Of a DNA stretch of 64,000 bases, positions 32,074 through 39,599 are shown piece after piece (positions within the stretch are counted from its first letter, which is position 1; every line of letters starts with the position of its first letter). The stretch covers positions 1 to 64,000 of IMG/VR virus record IMGVR_UViG_3300047172_000213; one strand, written 5' to 3'. The position numbers and the translations under genes are program-made. Below the pieces are notes generated by a model. The model did no database searches. It had not been told where the DNA came from and was given only the letters and a program-made list of their open reading frames with translations. This stretch comes from a virus.

Positions 32074-35000
32074 TACTTCTCCGCGTCCTTTGGCTCAAGC
32101 TTGGCGATCTGATCGGCGGTCACGCCCGACGAGGTGGCGATGAGCTTGAGCAGCTCATTGGTCTTGTCCGTGTTCTTCTTGATGGCGGCCTGCAGCGGGT
32201 TGTCCGACTCCTGCTGCGCCTCGTCCTTCTTCTTTCGCGCGTCGGTAACTTCCTTCGAAGACATGACACCGGCGAGCTCCTGAGCCGCCTTGCCCTTGTC
32301 CTTCTGACCGAGCGCGCCCTGCAGCGCGGCCGCAACGCTCTTGCCACCCTCGGTCGTGATGTCCACGCCCATCGCCTGCAGCATCTTCGCAGCGTTGTCG
32401 GAGTCGCTGCCCTTGAGGTCTCCTGCTTTGAGCCCAGTGCCCAGCATACCCGCAACGGTTGCCGTGCGTCCCTTGCCCCGTCTCTCCCCTCGCTCAAGGC
32501 TAGACTGCAGCGAGGCCTCGTAGCTCGCCTCACCACCGACCGCGCCGCCCAACGTGGCCGAGACCTGCCTCTTCTGTTCGACGGTCAATCCTGCGAGTAG
32601 TGCTGCGTTGGCGTCGACGGTCGACATGCTGACCGCGCGCCCCTCCGCCTGTGCCCTCTCTGCGGAGACCATGGCCGCGGCGTACTCCGCCGTCTTGCCG
32701 CCAGCTTTCGTCAGAGTCTCCCAGGTGGTGTGACTGAGCCTGCCGGTCTTGGCGTCCATCACGCCCGTCATCTTCAGCGACTCGACGTTCTTGCCCGAGG
32801 CTACCATCGCGCGGCGTTGAGCTTCTTCGCGATCTTTCGCCTGACGGGAGTCGAGTGCGGCGGCGGCGCCTCCTAGCGTCTTCTTGATACCTTCGATCGT
32901 GACCCCTGGCCCCAGCGTGTCGCGATTGTGCTCGAGCCACCTCTGCTGGTCTTCCTCGGTCGCGTTCGGGTGGTCGCGCATGAAGTTGAGGTAGTCCTGC
33001 CCGGCGAGAAGGTTTCGCTTGACCTCGAGGTCACCTGTTGCGGGCTTGCCCACCTGCGCATCAATCTCTTTCCGCAACTGGGCCGCGGTGCCCGCAGCGA
33101 TCTCCTTGTTCTGGCTGAACAGACCGGTCACCGCGTCGCGGAACTTCTCGCTCTTGGCATACTCGCCCGCTTCCCTCTCGCGGTCGGTGGCGCCCAGTGC
33201 TTGCTCGGTCGCGCCCGTGGTCTCGACCCCGCCGAGTGCTTTCGCCCAGCCCCGCAGCTTGCCCTGCCAGCTATCCTTCGAGAACCCCTTGATGCCGAGC
33301 GCGTTGGCGAACGCCTTGCTCTCGGCATCCGTGGAGAGATACCCAGGCTGGCCCTGCTTGGCGAGCAGCGCAGCCATTCCGCCCTCTCCCAGACCTGACA
33401 TGCTTCCGAGTTGAGCGGCCGCGCCCACGCCCTGCGCGCGCTCGTAGTTTCCGATGAGCGCGGCCTTCGCAGTCGGGCTCTTCGCTCCATCAAGCTGCAC
33501 TAGCATGGCCTTGGCAGCTATGACGTTAGGGTCGTTCGGGTTGTTGCCATCGGCCTGGCGGCGAATGAGCGCCTCGATCTGAGCCTGCCTCTCGTCGCCA
33601 CGGCCTGTGATACTGCCCATCGAGTACGCACGGGATAGGAAGTCGCCCCCCTTGGCAGCGCCAACAGCCGCCTCATCGAAGCCCGTCGCCGCGGCCGCTT
33701 GCTGGGCCTGGGCCTGAAGCAGCTTCGCCTGGATCTGCTGGCTATTCATCCCCTTGATGTTGTACCCGAGGTCACGCAGCTTGCTGGCCCCCGACTGTCC
33801 CCCGAAGAGGTAGCCCATGTTCAGCTTGCCGTCGGAGAAGGCGCTGCCGTAGTCGGACCCGCGCCCGAGCGCGGCAGCCAGGTCTTCTTTCCCCGCGCCG
33901 CCGCGTGATGTCGCCCTCGAGGTGAAGTCCGTGCGCAGACCCCGGTTACCGATGCCAAACGCGCGAGCAGCTGCCTCATGGCCGAGCGTGCCACCGCGCA
34001 TCATCTGCTGGTAGTTCTGGTCTATGTCCTTCGAGTAGGTCTGGACGTAGGTGCCGAACAGCTTGTTGAAGAAGCGGTCCACCATGTCCGAGCCCTGGTT
34101 GAAGACGTCCTGACCAACCTTCTGCAGCGCGTTGTTGATCTGCTCCTTGGCCTGGTTGAAGCGCTGCTGCACACCTTGGATGCCCTGCCCCTTGCGGGCC
34201 TGCGCTACGCCCTGGAAGTAGCGGTCCGACTGCTCGTCCGACTGCTGCTGGCGCAAGATCTGGGGCATGTTCTGCGCCATCTTGATGGCCTGGTCCACCT
34301 CGTCGCGCCCCATCCCGAGCTGGCGCTGCGCGAAGAGCATGGAGCGGTCGTCCATGTTGTTGATGTCGACGCCCTTGGACTGCGCCCACTCCATCATCTG
34401 CAGGCCTGGCAGAAAGCCGCCGAGACGCTCCAGAGCAGCGCCCCGCAGCCGCCCCTCGTTGCGAATGAAGTTGGCTCGGCCGACCTTGCCGAGGTGCGCC
34501 TGGTCCTGCTTCATCGTCTCGCTGATGCCCATGCCCCCCTCGAGCAGCTGGTTCACGGCGGACTCGTCGAGCGTGCCGTCCTTGCCGGCGATGGAGGCGA
34601 GCAACCGGCGACCACGGCCGCTCTGTAGGAACTTCGCAGAGCTACCCATGGCGCTGGCAGCGTAGGCCTGCCGCCCCTCAGCCCCGGTCAGACCAGTCAC
34701 GTTGTAGATGTCCTCCTCCGAGAGGATGCCCATCTGCTGCGCAGTACCAATCTGGCCGATGGTCCTCACCCCAGCCATCGCCCCCTGCCGTCCGAGCCCT
34801 CCTATGGAACGGGAAATCTGGGAGCCGATGCTGGCTGCCCCGGTCACCTCGCTCATGGCCAGCCCACCAGAGACAGACGCCCCGCGAGCGGCCGCGGTGA
34901 ACCCCTGCATGCGCGGCATCCCAAAGACGCCCGAGCTCTTGCCCGCCTGGGCGAACTCCATCGCACCCTCAAGCGTGGTCCCCAGGTCGGTGGCCATCGT

Positions 35001-35642
35001 CTTGAGGGTGGTGACCATCTCCTTGAAGCGGGCGCTGAACTCCTTGACGTCGCGCACCCCCTGCGCGAAGCCCATCTGCCCCATCTTGCCCGCGAGCGTG
35101 GAGAGCTCCTTGAAGGAGGCCATCTCTCCACCGGGACCAACCTGGTCGCTCATGTCGCGGATCATCGAGCCGATGGAGCTCATGTCCCCGCGCTGAAACC
35201 CAGAGCCGCCGTACTGGTTTCGGAAGTTGAAGCTGCCACGCAGCTGGGCGTTGAGCTCCTGCTGCTGACTGGCCCCCTGCATCATCTGCCCGCCTGCGTA
35301 GTTGACCGCGGCGCCGGCGGCCATGAGGGGGAGCGCCACTGCACCGCCCACCGCCATCGCTCCACCGAACCCGGCACCACCAGCGAAGGCGCCCATCCCC
35401 GCACGCAGTCCGAGGGACATGGGGTCGAGCCCTGCCAGGCCGATGGCCCCCGCGGCGAGGGGGACGCCGACGCTGCTGGCCATGTTCATCGCCCCGGACA
35501 TCGCCCGGTCGCCGCCCTGCCCCGAGTACCCACCTCCGTAGACGTTGCCCTGCCCGACCATCGAGCTGTAGGCCATGTTGTTCATGGCCATGCTCTGGTA
35601 CGAGCCGTTCAGCTGAGCGATCTCGGAGGACGAGATGGGCAT
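32073..35642 (-). CDS. Tape-measure-like protein, 1,189 aa
   Basis: A long, mostly helical, Ala/Gln/Gly/Met-rich protein. Gly/Ala hydrophobic stretches at 50-110 (GVPLAAGAIGLAGLDPMSLG, GAMAVGGAVALPLMAAGAAV) are the kind that contact the membrane at infection; the centre is helical repeats (MGQMGFAQGVRDVKEFSARF) and the C-terminus is charged coil. It sits upstream of hub-like genes. By the usual 0.15 nm per residue rule the tail would be near 180 nm. Identification rests on size, composition and order. Confidence 0.7.
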   Translation of the reverse strand: MPISSSEIAQLNGSYQSMAMNNMAYSSMVGQGNVYGGGYSGQGGDRAMSGAMNMASSVGVPLAAGAIGLAGLDPMSLGLRAGMGAFAGGAGFGGAMAVGGAVALPLMAAGAAVNYAGGQMMQGASQQQELNAQLRGSFNFRNQYGGSGFQRGDMSSIGSMIRDMSDQVGPGGEMASFKELSTLAGKMGQMGFAQGVRDVKEFSARFKEMVTTLKTMATDLGTTLEGAMEFAQAGKSSGVFGMPRMQGFTAAARGASVSGGLAMSEVTGAASIGSQISRSIGGLGRQGAMAGVRTIGQIGTAQQMGILSEEDIYNVTGLTGAEGRQAYAASAMGSSAKFLQSGRGRRLLASIAGKDGTLDESAVNQLLEGGMGISETMKQDQAHLGKVGRANFIRNEGRLRGAALERLGGFLPGLQMMEWAQSKGVDINNMDDRSMLFAQRQLGMGRDEVDQAIKMAQNMPQILRQQQSDEQSDRYFQGVAQARKGQGIQGVQQRFNQAKEQINNALQKVGQDVFNQGSDMVDRFFNKLFGTYVQTYSKDIDQNYQQMMRGGTLGHEAAARAFGIGNRGLRTDFTSRATSRGGAGKEDLAAALGRGSDYGSAFSDGKLNMGYLFGGQSGASKLRDLGYNIKGMNSQQIQAKLLQAQAQQAAAATGFDEAAVGAAKGGDFLSRAYSMGSITGRGDERQAQIEALIRRQADGNNPNDPNVIAAKAMLVQLDGAKSPTAKAALIGNYERAQGVGAAAQLGSMSGLGEGGMAALLAKQGQPGYLSTDAESKAFANALGIKGFSKDSWQGKLRGWAKALGGVETTGATEQALGATDREREAGEYAKSEKFRDAVTGLFSQNKEIAAGTAAQLRKEIDAQVGKPATGDLEVKRNLLAGQDYLNFMRDHPNATEEDQQRWLEHNRDTLGPGVTIEGIKKTLGGAAAALDSRQAKDREEAQRRAMVASGKNVESLKMTGVMDAKTGRLSHTTWETLTKAGGKTAEYAAAMVSAERAQAEGRAVSMSTVDANAALLAGLTVEQKRQVSATLGGAVGGEASYEASLQSSLERGERRGKGRTATVAGMLGTGLKAGDLKGSDSDNAAKMLQAMGVDITTEGGKSVAAALQGALGQKDKGKAAQELAGVMSSKEVTDARKKKDEAQQESDNPLQAAIKKNTDKTNELLKLIATSSGVTADQIAKLEPKDAEK

Positions 35643-35672
35643 GTGGCGCCCTCACTCTATCACGCGGCTTGG

Positions 35673-35700
35673 CAAGAAACAGATGCCTCCGCGGGATAAG
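35673..35700 (+). promoter_or_regulatory. CAA-N17-GGGATAAG promoter
   Basis: CAA at 35673, GGGATAAG at 35693-35700, followed by AA; spacing one base longer than at the other copies. Nineteen bases to the ATG at 35720, with AGAGGAGG between. It points away from the tape-measure gene. Confidence 0.75.
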
Positions 35701-35719
35701 AAAACAGAGGAGGTAATTC

Positions 35720-36112
35720 ATGTCCAAGGTGAAGGTTCTTGTAGTCGACGACAGCGACCAGGTTCGTCGAGCGTACGAGCGCATGCTGAAGAAGGAGTAC
35801 GACTACCGCATCGAGAGCGACGGGCTCGAGGCTCTGCAGATTGTGCGCGGGAAGGTGTTCGTGCCGGACATCATCGTGTCCGACTACGACATGGGCGTCG
35901 GGTTCATGACGGGGGCTCAGCTCTGTGCGCAGCTGCGCGCGGAAAGCAACCGGGTACCCTTCATCCTCGCCTCCGGCAACTTGGAGGTGGAGACCTTGGC
36001 GAGGGAGTGCGGCGCCAGCTACGGGCTGCTCAAGCCGATCATGCCCTTCCAACTGGACCAGCTGGTCAAACGCCTGGTGCCAGCCGCGCAACCACCCTGC
36101 CTGGTCGAGTAG
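35720..36112 (+). CDS. Orphan response-regulator receiver protein, 130 aa (CheY-like)
   Basis: A complete receiver domain without an output domain: acidic pair Asp 10/11 (VKVLVVDDSDQVRRAYERML), phosphoacceptor Asp 55 (IIVSDYDMG), Ser 85 (ILASGN) in the Thr/Ser position and Lys 105 (YGLLKPI). Single receivers act by binding partners after phosphorylation. No histidine kinase is in the window, so the phage protein would draw on host kinases. Strong promoter and ribosome site upstream, terminator downstream. Confidence 0.85.
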   Translation: MSKVKVLVVDDSDQVRRAYERMLKKEYDYRIESDGLEALQIVRGKVFVPDIIVSDYDMGVGFMTGAQLCAQLRAESNRVPFILASGNLEVETLARECGASYGLLKPIMPFQLDQLVKRLVPAAQPPCLVE

Positions 36113-36117
36113 TTCAA

Positions 36118-36147
36118 CGGGGTCCCTTCGGGGGCCCCGCAACTCTT
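36118..36147 (+). terminator. Hairpin terminator with UUCG loop
   Basis: CGGGGTCCC and GGGGCCCCG form a 9-bp stem (one G-T pair) around TTCG, followed by CAACTCTT. The tail overlaps the CAA box of the next promoter. Confidence 0.7.
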
Positions 36148-36166
36148 AGCTCTTCCGCGGCATAAG
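36140..36166 (+). promoter_or_regulatory. CAA-N16-GGCATAAG promoter
   Basis: CAA at 36140, GGCATAAG at 36159-36166 (C in place of the third G); 20 bases to the ATG at 36187. Confidence 0.7.
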
Positions 36167-36186
36167 TAGGAAGAGGAGGAACTTCA

Positions 36187-36804
36187 ATGAACACCATAAA
36201 GGCGCTGTCGGTTGTACTTCTGTCTCTCAGCATCGGCTGCGGTACTGGTAGTGACGCTGGTACTGCCGGTGGAAGTAGTGGTAGTAGCGGTGGGCAGTGC
36301 TGCACATCCGGCTCGAGCGGCGGCGGCACAAGTACACAGGGACCCGCCGGACCCCAGGGTCCTGCTGGTCCGCAAGGCGCACCTGGTCTGCAGGGTCCCA
36401 TCGGCGAGACAGGTGCCACCGGACCTGCCGGACCTCAGGGTCCTGCCGGCCCGACCGGTGCGCAGGGGCCCGCGGGTGCTACCGGCCCGACTGGACCTGT
36501 TGGCGCGCAGGGGCCTGCTGGTCCGCAGGGGCCTGCGGGAACCATCGCCAGCACGAGCGAGTACGTTGTGTCGGCAGGTGTACAGACGACAGGCGGGAGC
36601 GCTGCCGCCATAGCCTCGTGCAAGAGCCCCAAAGATCTGCTCCTGGGGGGCACCTGCACGTCCAGCTACACGGGCTTCTACGTGCAGCCGGAGATCGTGC
36701 TGGGTAATGGCACCACATCGGTGTCGTCCTGGCAGTGCAGCGCGCAGAGTGGTGTCAGCCCAGAGCCGTCCGTGTATGCCGTCGCGCTCTGTCTGACCCC
36801 ATGA
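36187..36804 (+). CDS. Collagen-like lipoprotein, 205 aa
   Basis: A signal peptide ([17 protein letters not shown]) ends at a lipobox-like site with Cys 18. After a Gly/Ser linker there are 22 uninterrupted Gly-x-y triplets ([18 protein letters not shown]...), enough for a collagen triple helix, then a globular C-terminal domain of about 85 residues with four Cys ([20 protein letters not shown]). Collagen-like repeats are known in phage fibres, but a lipid-anchored form points to the host envelope. A surface role such as receptor blocking is inference. Confidence 0.75.
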   Translation: MNTIKALSVVLLSLSIGCGTGSDAGTAGGSSGSSGGQCCTSGSSGGGTSTQGPAGPQGPAGPQGAPGLQGPIGETGATGPAGPQGPAGPTGAQGPAGATGPTGPVGAQGPAGPQGPAGTIASTSEYVVSAGVQTTGGSAAAIASCKSPKDLLLGGTCTSSYTGFYVQPEIVLGNGTTSVSSWQCSAQSGVSPEPSVYAVALCLTP

Positions 36805-36807
36805 AGC

Positions 36808-36846
36808 AGAAGAACAGCGGCCCCTCACGGGGTCACCTGTTCTTCT
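36808..36846 (+). terminator. Strong hairpin terminator
   Basis: AGAAGAACAG pairs with CTGTTCTTCT (10 bp), with CCCC/GGGG inside around TCAC. It begins three bases after the stop. Confidence 0.75.
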
Positions 36847-36857
36847 AGCCCACTATG

Positions 36858-36884
36858 CAACTCCTCCCCCGCTTCAGGGATAAG
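36858..36884 (+). promoter_or_regulatory. CAA-N16-GGGATAAG promoter
   Basis: CAA at 36858, GGGATAAG at 36877-36884, then AG; 21 bases to the ATG at 36906. Confidence 0.8.
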
Positions 36885-36905
36885 AGACACGAGGAGGCAT
36901 CGTTC

Positions 36906-37166
36906 ATGTTTCTCACACTCATCGTGCGTGCGGCCGTGGGCCTTGTCATGGCCATGGAAACTCCGGTCGAGATGGCCTGCGCGTCGCTCGCCCTGTGGGC
37001 TGGCGAGATCCGCGAGGAGAAGAAGGCCGTGGTGACGCTCAAGATCTACGTCACCGAGCGGGAGCTGGCCCAGATCGAGAAGTACCCGGACGTCGTCATC
37101 GCGTACCGGCAGGCCCAGCTGATAGAGGCTGCCGAGCTCGCGTACCAGCAGAAGCACCCCACCTGA
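36906..37166 (+). CDS. Hypothetical protein with hydrophobic N-terminus, 86 aa
   Basis: Start ATG 36906 after GAGGAGG. The first 35 residues are hydrophobic (FLTLIVRAAVGLVMAMETPV), the rest a charged helix (REEKKAVVTLKIYVTERELA, QIEKYPDVVIAYRQAQLIEA). A small hairpin (CCACCTG/CAGGTGG) spans its stop codon. No family recognised. Confidence 0.6.
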   Translation: MFLTLIVRAAVGLVMAMETPVEMACASLALWAGEIREEKKAVVTLKIYVTERELAQIEKYPDVVIAYRQAQLIEAAELAYQQKHPT

Positions 37167-37195
37167 ACTCAGGTGGTCAGAAGGAGGCACTAGAG

Positions 37196-37768
37196 ATGGA
37201 GGATGACAGAGAGAGGCTGAAGGCGCCGCTCAAGGCAGAGCAGCGCCGCAAGCTGGAGGAGCTCGGCCTTGTAGTTGTAGGGGCCGTGCAAAACCAGAGC
37301 AATAAGAGGGATAAGAGAAGTGAGGCGGTACTTCCGCCTGGAACAACTAAGAAGGAGGACCAAGTCATCATGCCCACCACCCAAAGTCACACCGAGTCGG
37401 CTACCACTGCTTCGCCCGAGACCGTTTCAGATCTCGAGCGCCGCATGGAGAAGCTGCAGACGGATATCAAGGAGGCAACGTTCCACACCGCCTCGGATGT
37501 GAACGCGCTTCTCGGCCACGCCAGGCTGACCTACGAGGAGACGACTCGTCTCCGCGAGAGCATGGGCCGCACCAGCGAGGATGTGCTCGCGTTCCGCAAG
37601 GAGTTCGCCAAGGCGAACAGCACCAAGGCGCACATCGTCCGCGGCGCAGCCATCGCCGGTGGCGTCGTCGTCGGCGGCACCCTCAGCGCTCTGCTGGGGC
37701 GGCTCATCTGGCGCAAGCCGGCCAAGGCGCTGATGCCCGATGCGGCGCAGCCCATCGCGGCGGCGTGA
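37196..37768 (+). CDS. Membrane-anchored hypothetical protein with a nested promoter and start, 190 or 132 aa
   Basis: ATG 37196 has AGAAGGAGG upstream and opens a charged helix (DDRERLKAPLKAEQRRKLEE). In the same frame, ATG 37370 has GAAGGAGGACC and its own promoter at 37289-37315, so a shorter 132-residue product is likely. That form has a helical domain (DLERRMEKLQTDIKEATFHT) and a C-terminal membrane segment (IVRGAAIAGGVVVGGTLSAL). Either the long form is real or a stop between two genes has been lost. Confidence 0.55.
   Translation: MEDDRERLKAPLKAEQRRKLEELGLVVVGAVQNQSNKRDKRSEAVLPPGTTKKEDQVIMPTTQSHTESATTASPETVSDLERRMEKLQTDIKEATFHTASDVNALLGHARLTYEETTRLRESMGRTSEDVLAFRKEFAKANSTKAHIVRGAAIAGGVVVGGTLSALLGRLIWRKPAKALMPDAAQPIAAA
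37289..37315 (+). promoter_or_regulatory. CAA-N16-GGGATAAG promoter inside a reading frame
   Basis: CAA at 37289, GGGATAAG at 37308-37315, then AG. The leader to ATG 37370 is about 54 bases and holds a small hairpin (AGGCGG/CCGCCT). Confidence 0.7.
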
Positions 37769-37780
37769 AGAAGTAGGTGA

Positions 37781-37830
37781 GTCAGCCTCCGGGCTGACAG
37801 AGAGGGCCGCCCTTCGGGGCGGCGCTCTTC
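37781..37830 (+). terminator. Double hairpin terminator
   Basis: First stem GTCAGCC/GGCTGAC (37781-37798), second CCGCCC-TTCG-GGGCGG (37807-37822) extended by AGAG/CTCT, then CTTC. Confidence 0.75.
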
Positions 37831-37846
37831 ACCTAGCCTTCACCTG

Positions 37847-37873
37847 CAATAACAAGGACTTCGGGGGGATAAG
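37847..37873 (+). promoter_or_regulatory. CAA-N16-GGGATAAG promoter without a close gene
   Basis: CAA at 37847, GGGATAAG at 37866-37873, then AA. The next coding start is 240 bases away, beyond a strong terminator. Confidence 0.75.
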
Positions 37874-37995
37874 AAGTACGAAGGTGTGCCTCCCCTTCAG
37901 TCGTGGCTCGTCGCCGTTGCCTTCTTGCGGCGATGGGTTGCGCACCGGCCCGCCCCTCCCTGCTGACACAGGGAGGGGCGGGAGCGGCCTTTTCT
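37874..37995 (+). ncRNA. Candidate small RNA between promoter and terminator
   Basis: About 120 bases lie between the promoter ending at 37873 and the terminator ending at 37995. The only frame inside is a weak one from GTG 37884 (26 residues, ending inside the terminator stem) with no good ribosome site. A stable RNA is the simpler reading; no family is recognised. This candidate, the flanking hairpins and the leader to 38114 fill the 345-base gene-free stretch 37769-38113. Confidence 0.35.
37947..37995 (+). terminator. Very strong intrinsic terminator
   Basis: A 14-bp stem (37949-37962 with 37969-37982, CCCGCCCCTCCCTG/CAGGGAGGGGCGGG), 6-base loop, then AGCGGCC and TTTTCTT. GGCC before and after the stem can add further pairs. 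Confidence 0.85.
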
Positions 37996-38113
37996 TAGCC
38001 CTACGCCCGTGTGGGTTCGCGGGGAAGTACAACAGCCTTCTCCTACTTGACACGTTGTTTTTCCTTGCGGGGGACCCAGGGTGTACGTACAACAAGGGTG
38101 AAAGGAGGACGCC

Positions 38114-38392
38114 GTGACCCTGAACGACACCGAGATGTTCGAGACCGCAAACGAGGCGGTCCTCTTCTGCCACTCGTACCTCCTGGAGAAGGGCGAAGCT
38201 GCCGCCGCCGTCTACCTCGAGGGACTCGACTGCATCAGCGACTTGCGCGGTGCCCGCATTGCTTACAACAGGCTCGTGGCAGCCGAGCAGCGCACGGTCA
38301 GCCAGGCCGTGCGGTATGCGGTGACCTCTGCCCTGCGTGCGGTAGAGCGCACGCTCGACGCCAGCGCGCCGCGTCTACACGCCGTCGCCTGA
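38114..38392 (+). CDS. Hypothetical helical protein, 92 aa
   Basis: GTG start at 38114 with AAAGGAGGAC seven bases upstream. All-helical (AVLFCHSYLLEKGEAAAAVY, AYNRLVAAEQRTVSQAVRYA). The nearest promoter upstream is separated by a terminator; a perfect TTGACA at about 38049 has no convincing partner box. No family recognised. Confidence 0.6.
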   Translation: MTLNDTEMFETANEAVLFCHSYLLEKGEAAAAVYLEGLDCISDLRGARIAYNRLVAAEQRTVSQAVRYAVTSALRAVERTLDASAPRLHAVA

Positions 38393-38394
38393 AG

Positions 38395-38421
38395 CAAACG
38401 CAGCTCCTAGTGCGGGATAAG
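38395..38421 (+). promoter_or_regulatory. CAA-N16-GGGATAAG promoter
   Basis: CAA at 38395, three bases after the preceding stop, GGGATAAG at 38414-38421, then AG. The 43-base leader holds overlapping hairpins (AGAAGC/GCTTCT and CGAGAGC/GCTCTCG). Confidence 0.8.
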
Positions 38422-38464
38422 AGAAGCGAGAGCTTCTCGATGCTCTCGTACTAGGAGGCACTGC

Positions 38465-39067
38465 ATGTACTGCTTTCAGGTTACGGAACGTGTGAATGTA
38501 GGACTGCCCATCCTGTGGGACGACGAAGGACCGTCCCTCGAACAGCCGGAAGGCTGGCCTGGGCAGCTGAAGCTGGACGCCCCGCTAGCAGAGGGGATCG
38601 TCTGGGCGTCCGAGTTCGGGGTCACGCGCCTTTGGCAGACCAGCTTGGACGTGGGTGTGAACTACTTGCTGTTCAAGAAGCCCAGCAAGACCAACGAGCG
38701 CATCGCTCTCGTTCACATCGCCACGGCCGCAGGGGTAGGCGGCAAGGTCTACCTCACGGCGAATGCGTATGAAGAAGTGATGCAGCACAAGGTGACGAGG
38801 GAGTACAGGCCGTTCCCCGGCGCCGGCGTGACCCCCCTCTGCAAGCCGGAGGTCGTGGCGGCAGCAAACGCCGGGGTCGACGCGCTCAACATGCTGGTGA
38901 TGATGCACCCGGGGGCGAGCTTCCGCATCCGCCGCAACGGCAAGCTAGAAGGGGCGAGCCCTCAGCTGTTCGTGCAGTGGAACGGCTCCGCGCTCGAGCA
39001 CACCCTGCCCAGGCGCTACCGCTACGAGGAGCGCGCGACCACGGGCTTCTTGTCGGCCGAGGCGTGA
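38465..39067 (+). CDS. Hypothetical protein, 200 aa
   Basis: Start ATG 38465 after TAGGAGG. Alpha/beta protein (GIVWASEFGVTRLWQTSLDV, NERIALVHIATAAGVGGKVY, LNMLVMMHPGASFRIRRNGK). The leader hairpins suggest control at the RNA level. A strong terminator follows. The last 46 bases overlap a minus-strand gene. No family recognised. Confidence 0.6.
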   Translation: MYCFQVTERVNVGLPILWDDEGPSLEQPEGWPGQLKLDAPLAEGIVWASEFGVTRLWQTSLDVGVNYLLFKKPSKTNERIALVHIATAAGVGGKVYLTANAYEEVMQHKVTREYRPFPGAGVTPLCKPEVVAAANAGVDALNMLVMMHPGASFRIRRNGKLEGASPQLFVQWNGSALEHTLPRRYRYEERATTGFLSAEA

Positions 39068-39372
39068 GTTGGTGCGTGCGGAGCAGGCTTGCTGGCCTGC
39101 TCCGCAGGCTCCTTTTTCTTATCCTTCGGCGCGGCCGCGCGGTCGGGCGACACGCCCTCGATCTTCTTACCCGCCTGGTCGAGCAGCGCGCGGATGCTGC
39201 GCATGCACGGCCCACAGAGGTCCTCGAACTCCACGGTGCGCGCAGCGCCCTCCGTCACCACCAGCTTGGCAGTGAACTGCGGCGTGACTTCCTTGACCGC
39301 GGCGTCGAACTCCCGCGTCTCCGTGCGCTCGCACCGCGAGCACTGAACCTCAACCACCTGTCGTCGTGCCAT
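39022..39372 (-). CDS. Small protein with two Cys pairs, 116 aa
   Basis: CSRC near the N-terminus and CGPC at about residue 54 (FEDLCGPCMRSIRALLDQAG) form a zinc-ribbon-like arrangement. The C-terminus is Lys/Ala/Pro-rich. It overlaps the plus-strand gene end by 46 bases and the upstream gene by 23. Function unknown. Confidence 0.6.
   Translation of the reverse strand: MARRQVVEVQCSRCERTETREFDAAVKEVTPQFTAKLVVTEGAARTVEFEDLCGPCMRSIRALLDQAGKKIEGVSPDRAAAPKDKKKEPAEQASKPAPHAPTHASADKKPVVARSS
39078..39120 (+). terminator. Strong intrinsic terminator
   Basis: GCGGAGCAGGC pairs with GCCTGCTCCGC (11 bp, 6-base loop), then a short spacer and TTTTTCTT. It lies within the 3' part of the convergent minus-strand gene. 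Confidence 0.85.
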
Positions 39373-39553
39373 CAGATGCTCCTCTCGTCTTGCGCCACAA
39401 GTAAGTCTTCAAGATCGCGCGCTCGCCCTTGGTGAGCGGGTCGTTCCCGAGACCGCTGAACCAGGCCTCGAAGGCCTGGATGTCCTCGTCCACTGCAGCC
39501 TCCAGCGCTTCGGGACGCTCGAGTTCTTCTACTGCTACCACAACACGCGGCAT
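39350..39553 (-). CDS. Hypothetical acidic protein, 67 aa
   Basis: Start at ATG 39553 (MPRVVVAVEELERPEALEAA), preceded by GGAGTTGCC. The start lies just upstream of, and divergent from, the plus-strand promoter at 39556. Helical with conserved-looking Trp residues (FEAWFSGLG, YLWRKTRG). Function unknown. Confidence 0.55.
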   Translation of the reverse strand: MPRVVVAVEELERPEALEAAVDEDIQAFEAWFSGLGNDPLTKGERAILKTYLWRKTRGASDGTTTGG

Positions 39554-39555
39554 GG

Positions 39556-39582
39556 CAACTCCTCCATCGTTTCGGGGATAAG
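39556..39582 (+). promoter_or_regulatory. CAA-N16-GGGATAAG promoter
   Basis: CAA at 39556, GGGATAAG at 39575-39582, then GG; 17 bases to the ATG at 39600. Confidence 0.8.
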
Positions 39583-39599
39583 GGTAATGAGGCATCCAC

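Noticed and set aside
39112-39122. GGATAAG on the minus strand
   Set aside because: It encodes Lys-Asp-Lys inside a Lys-rich stretch, lacks the third G, and no start follows.
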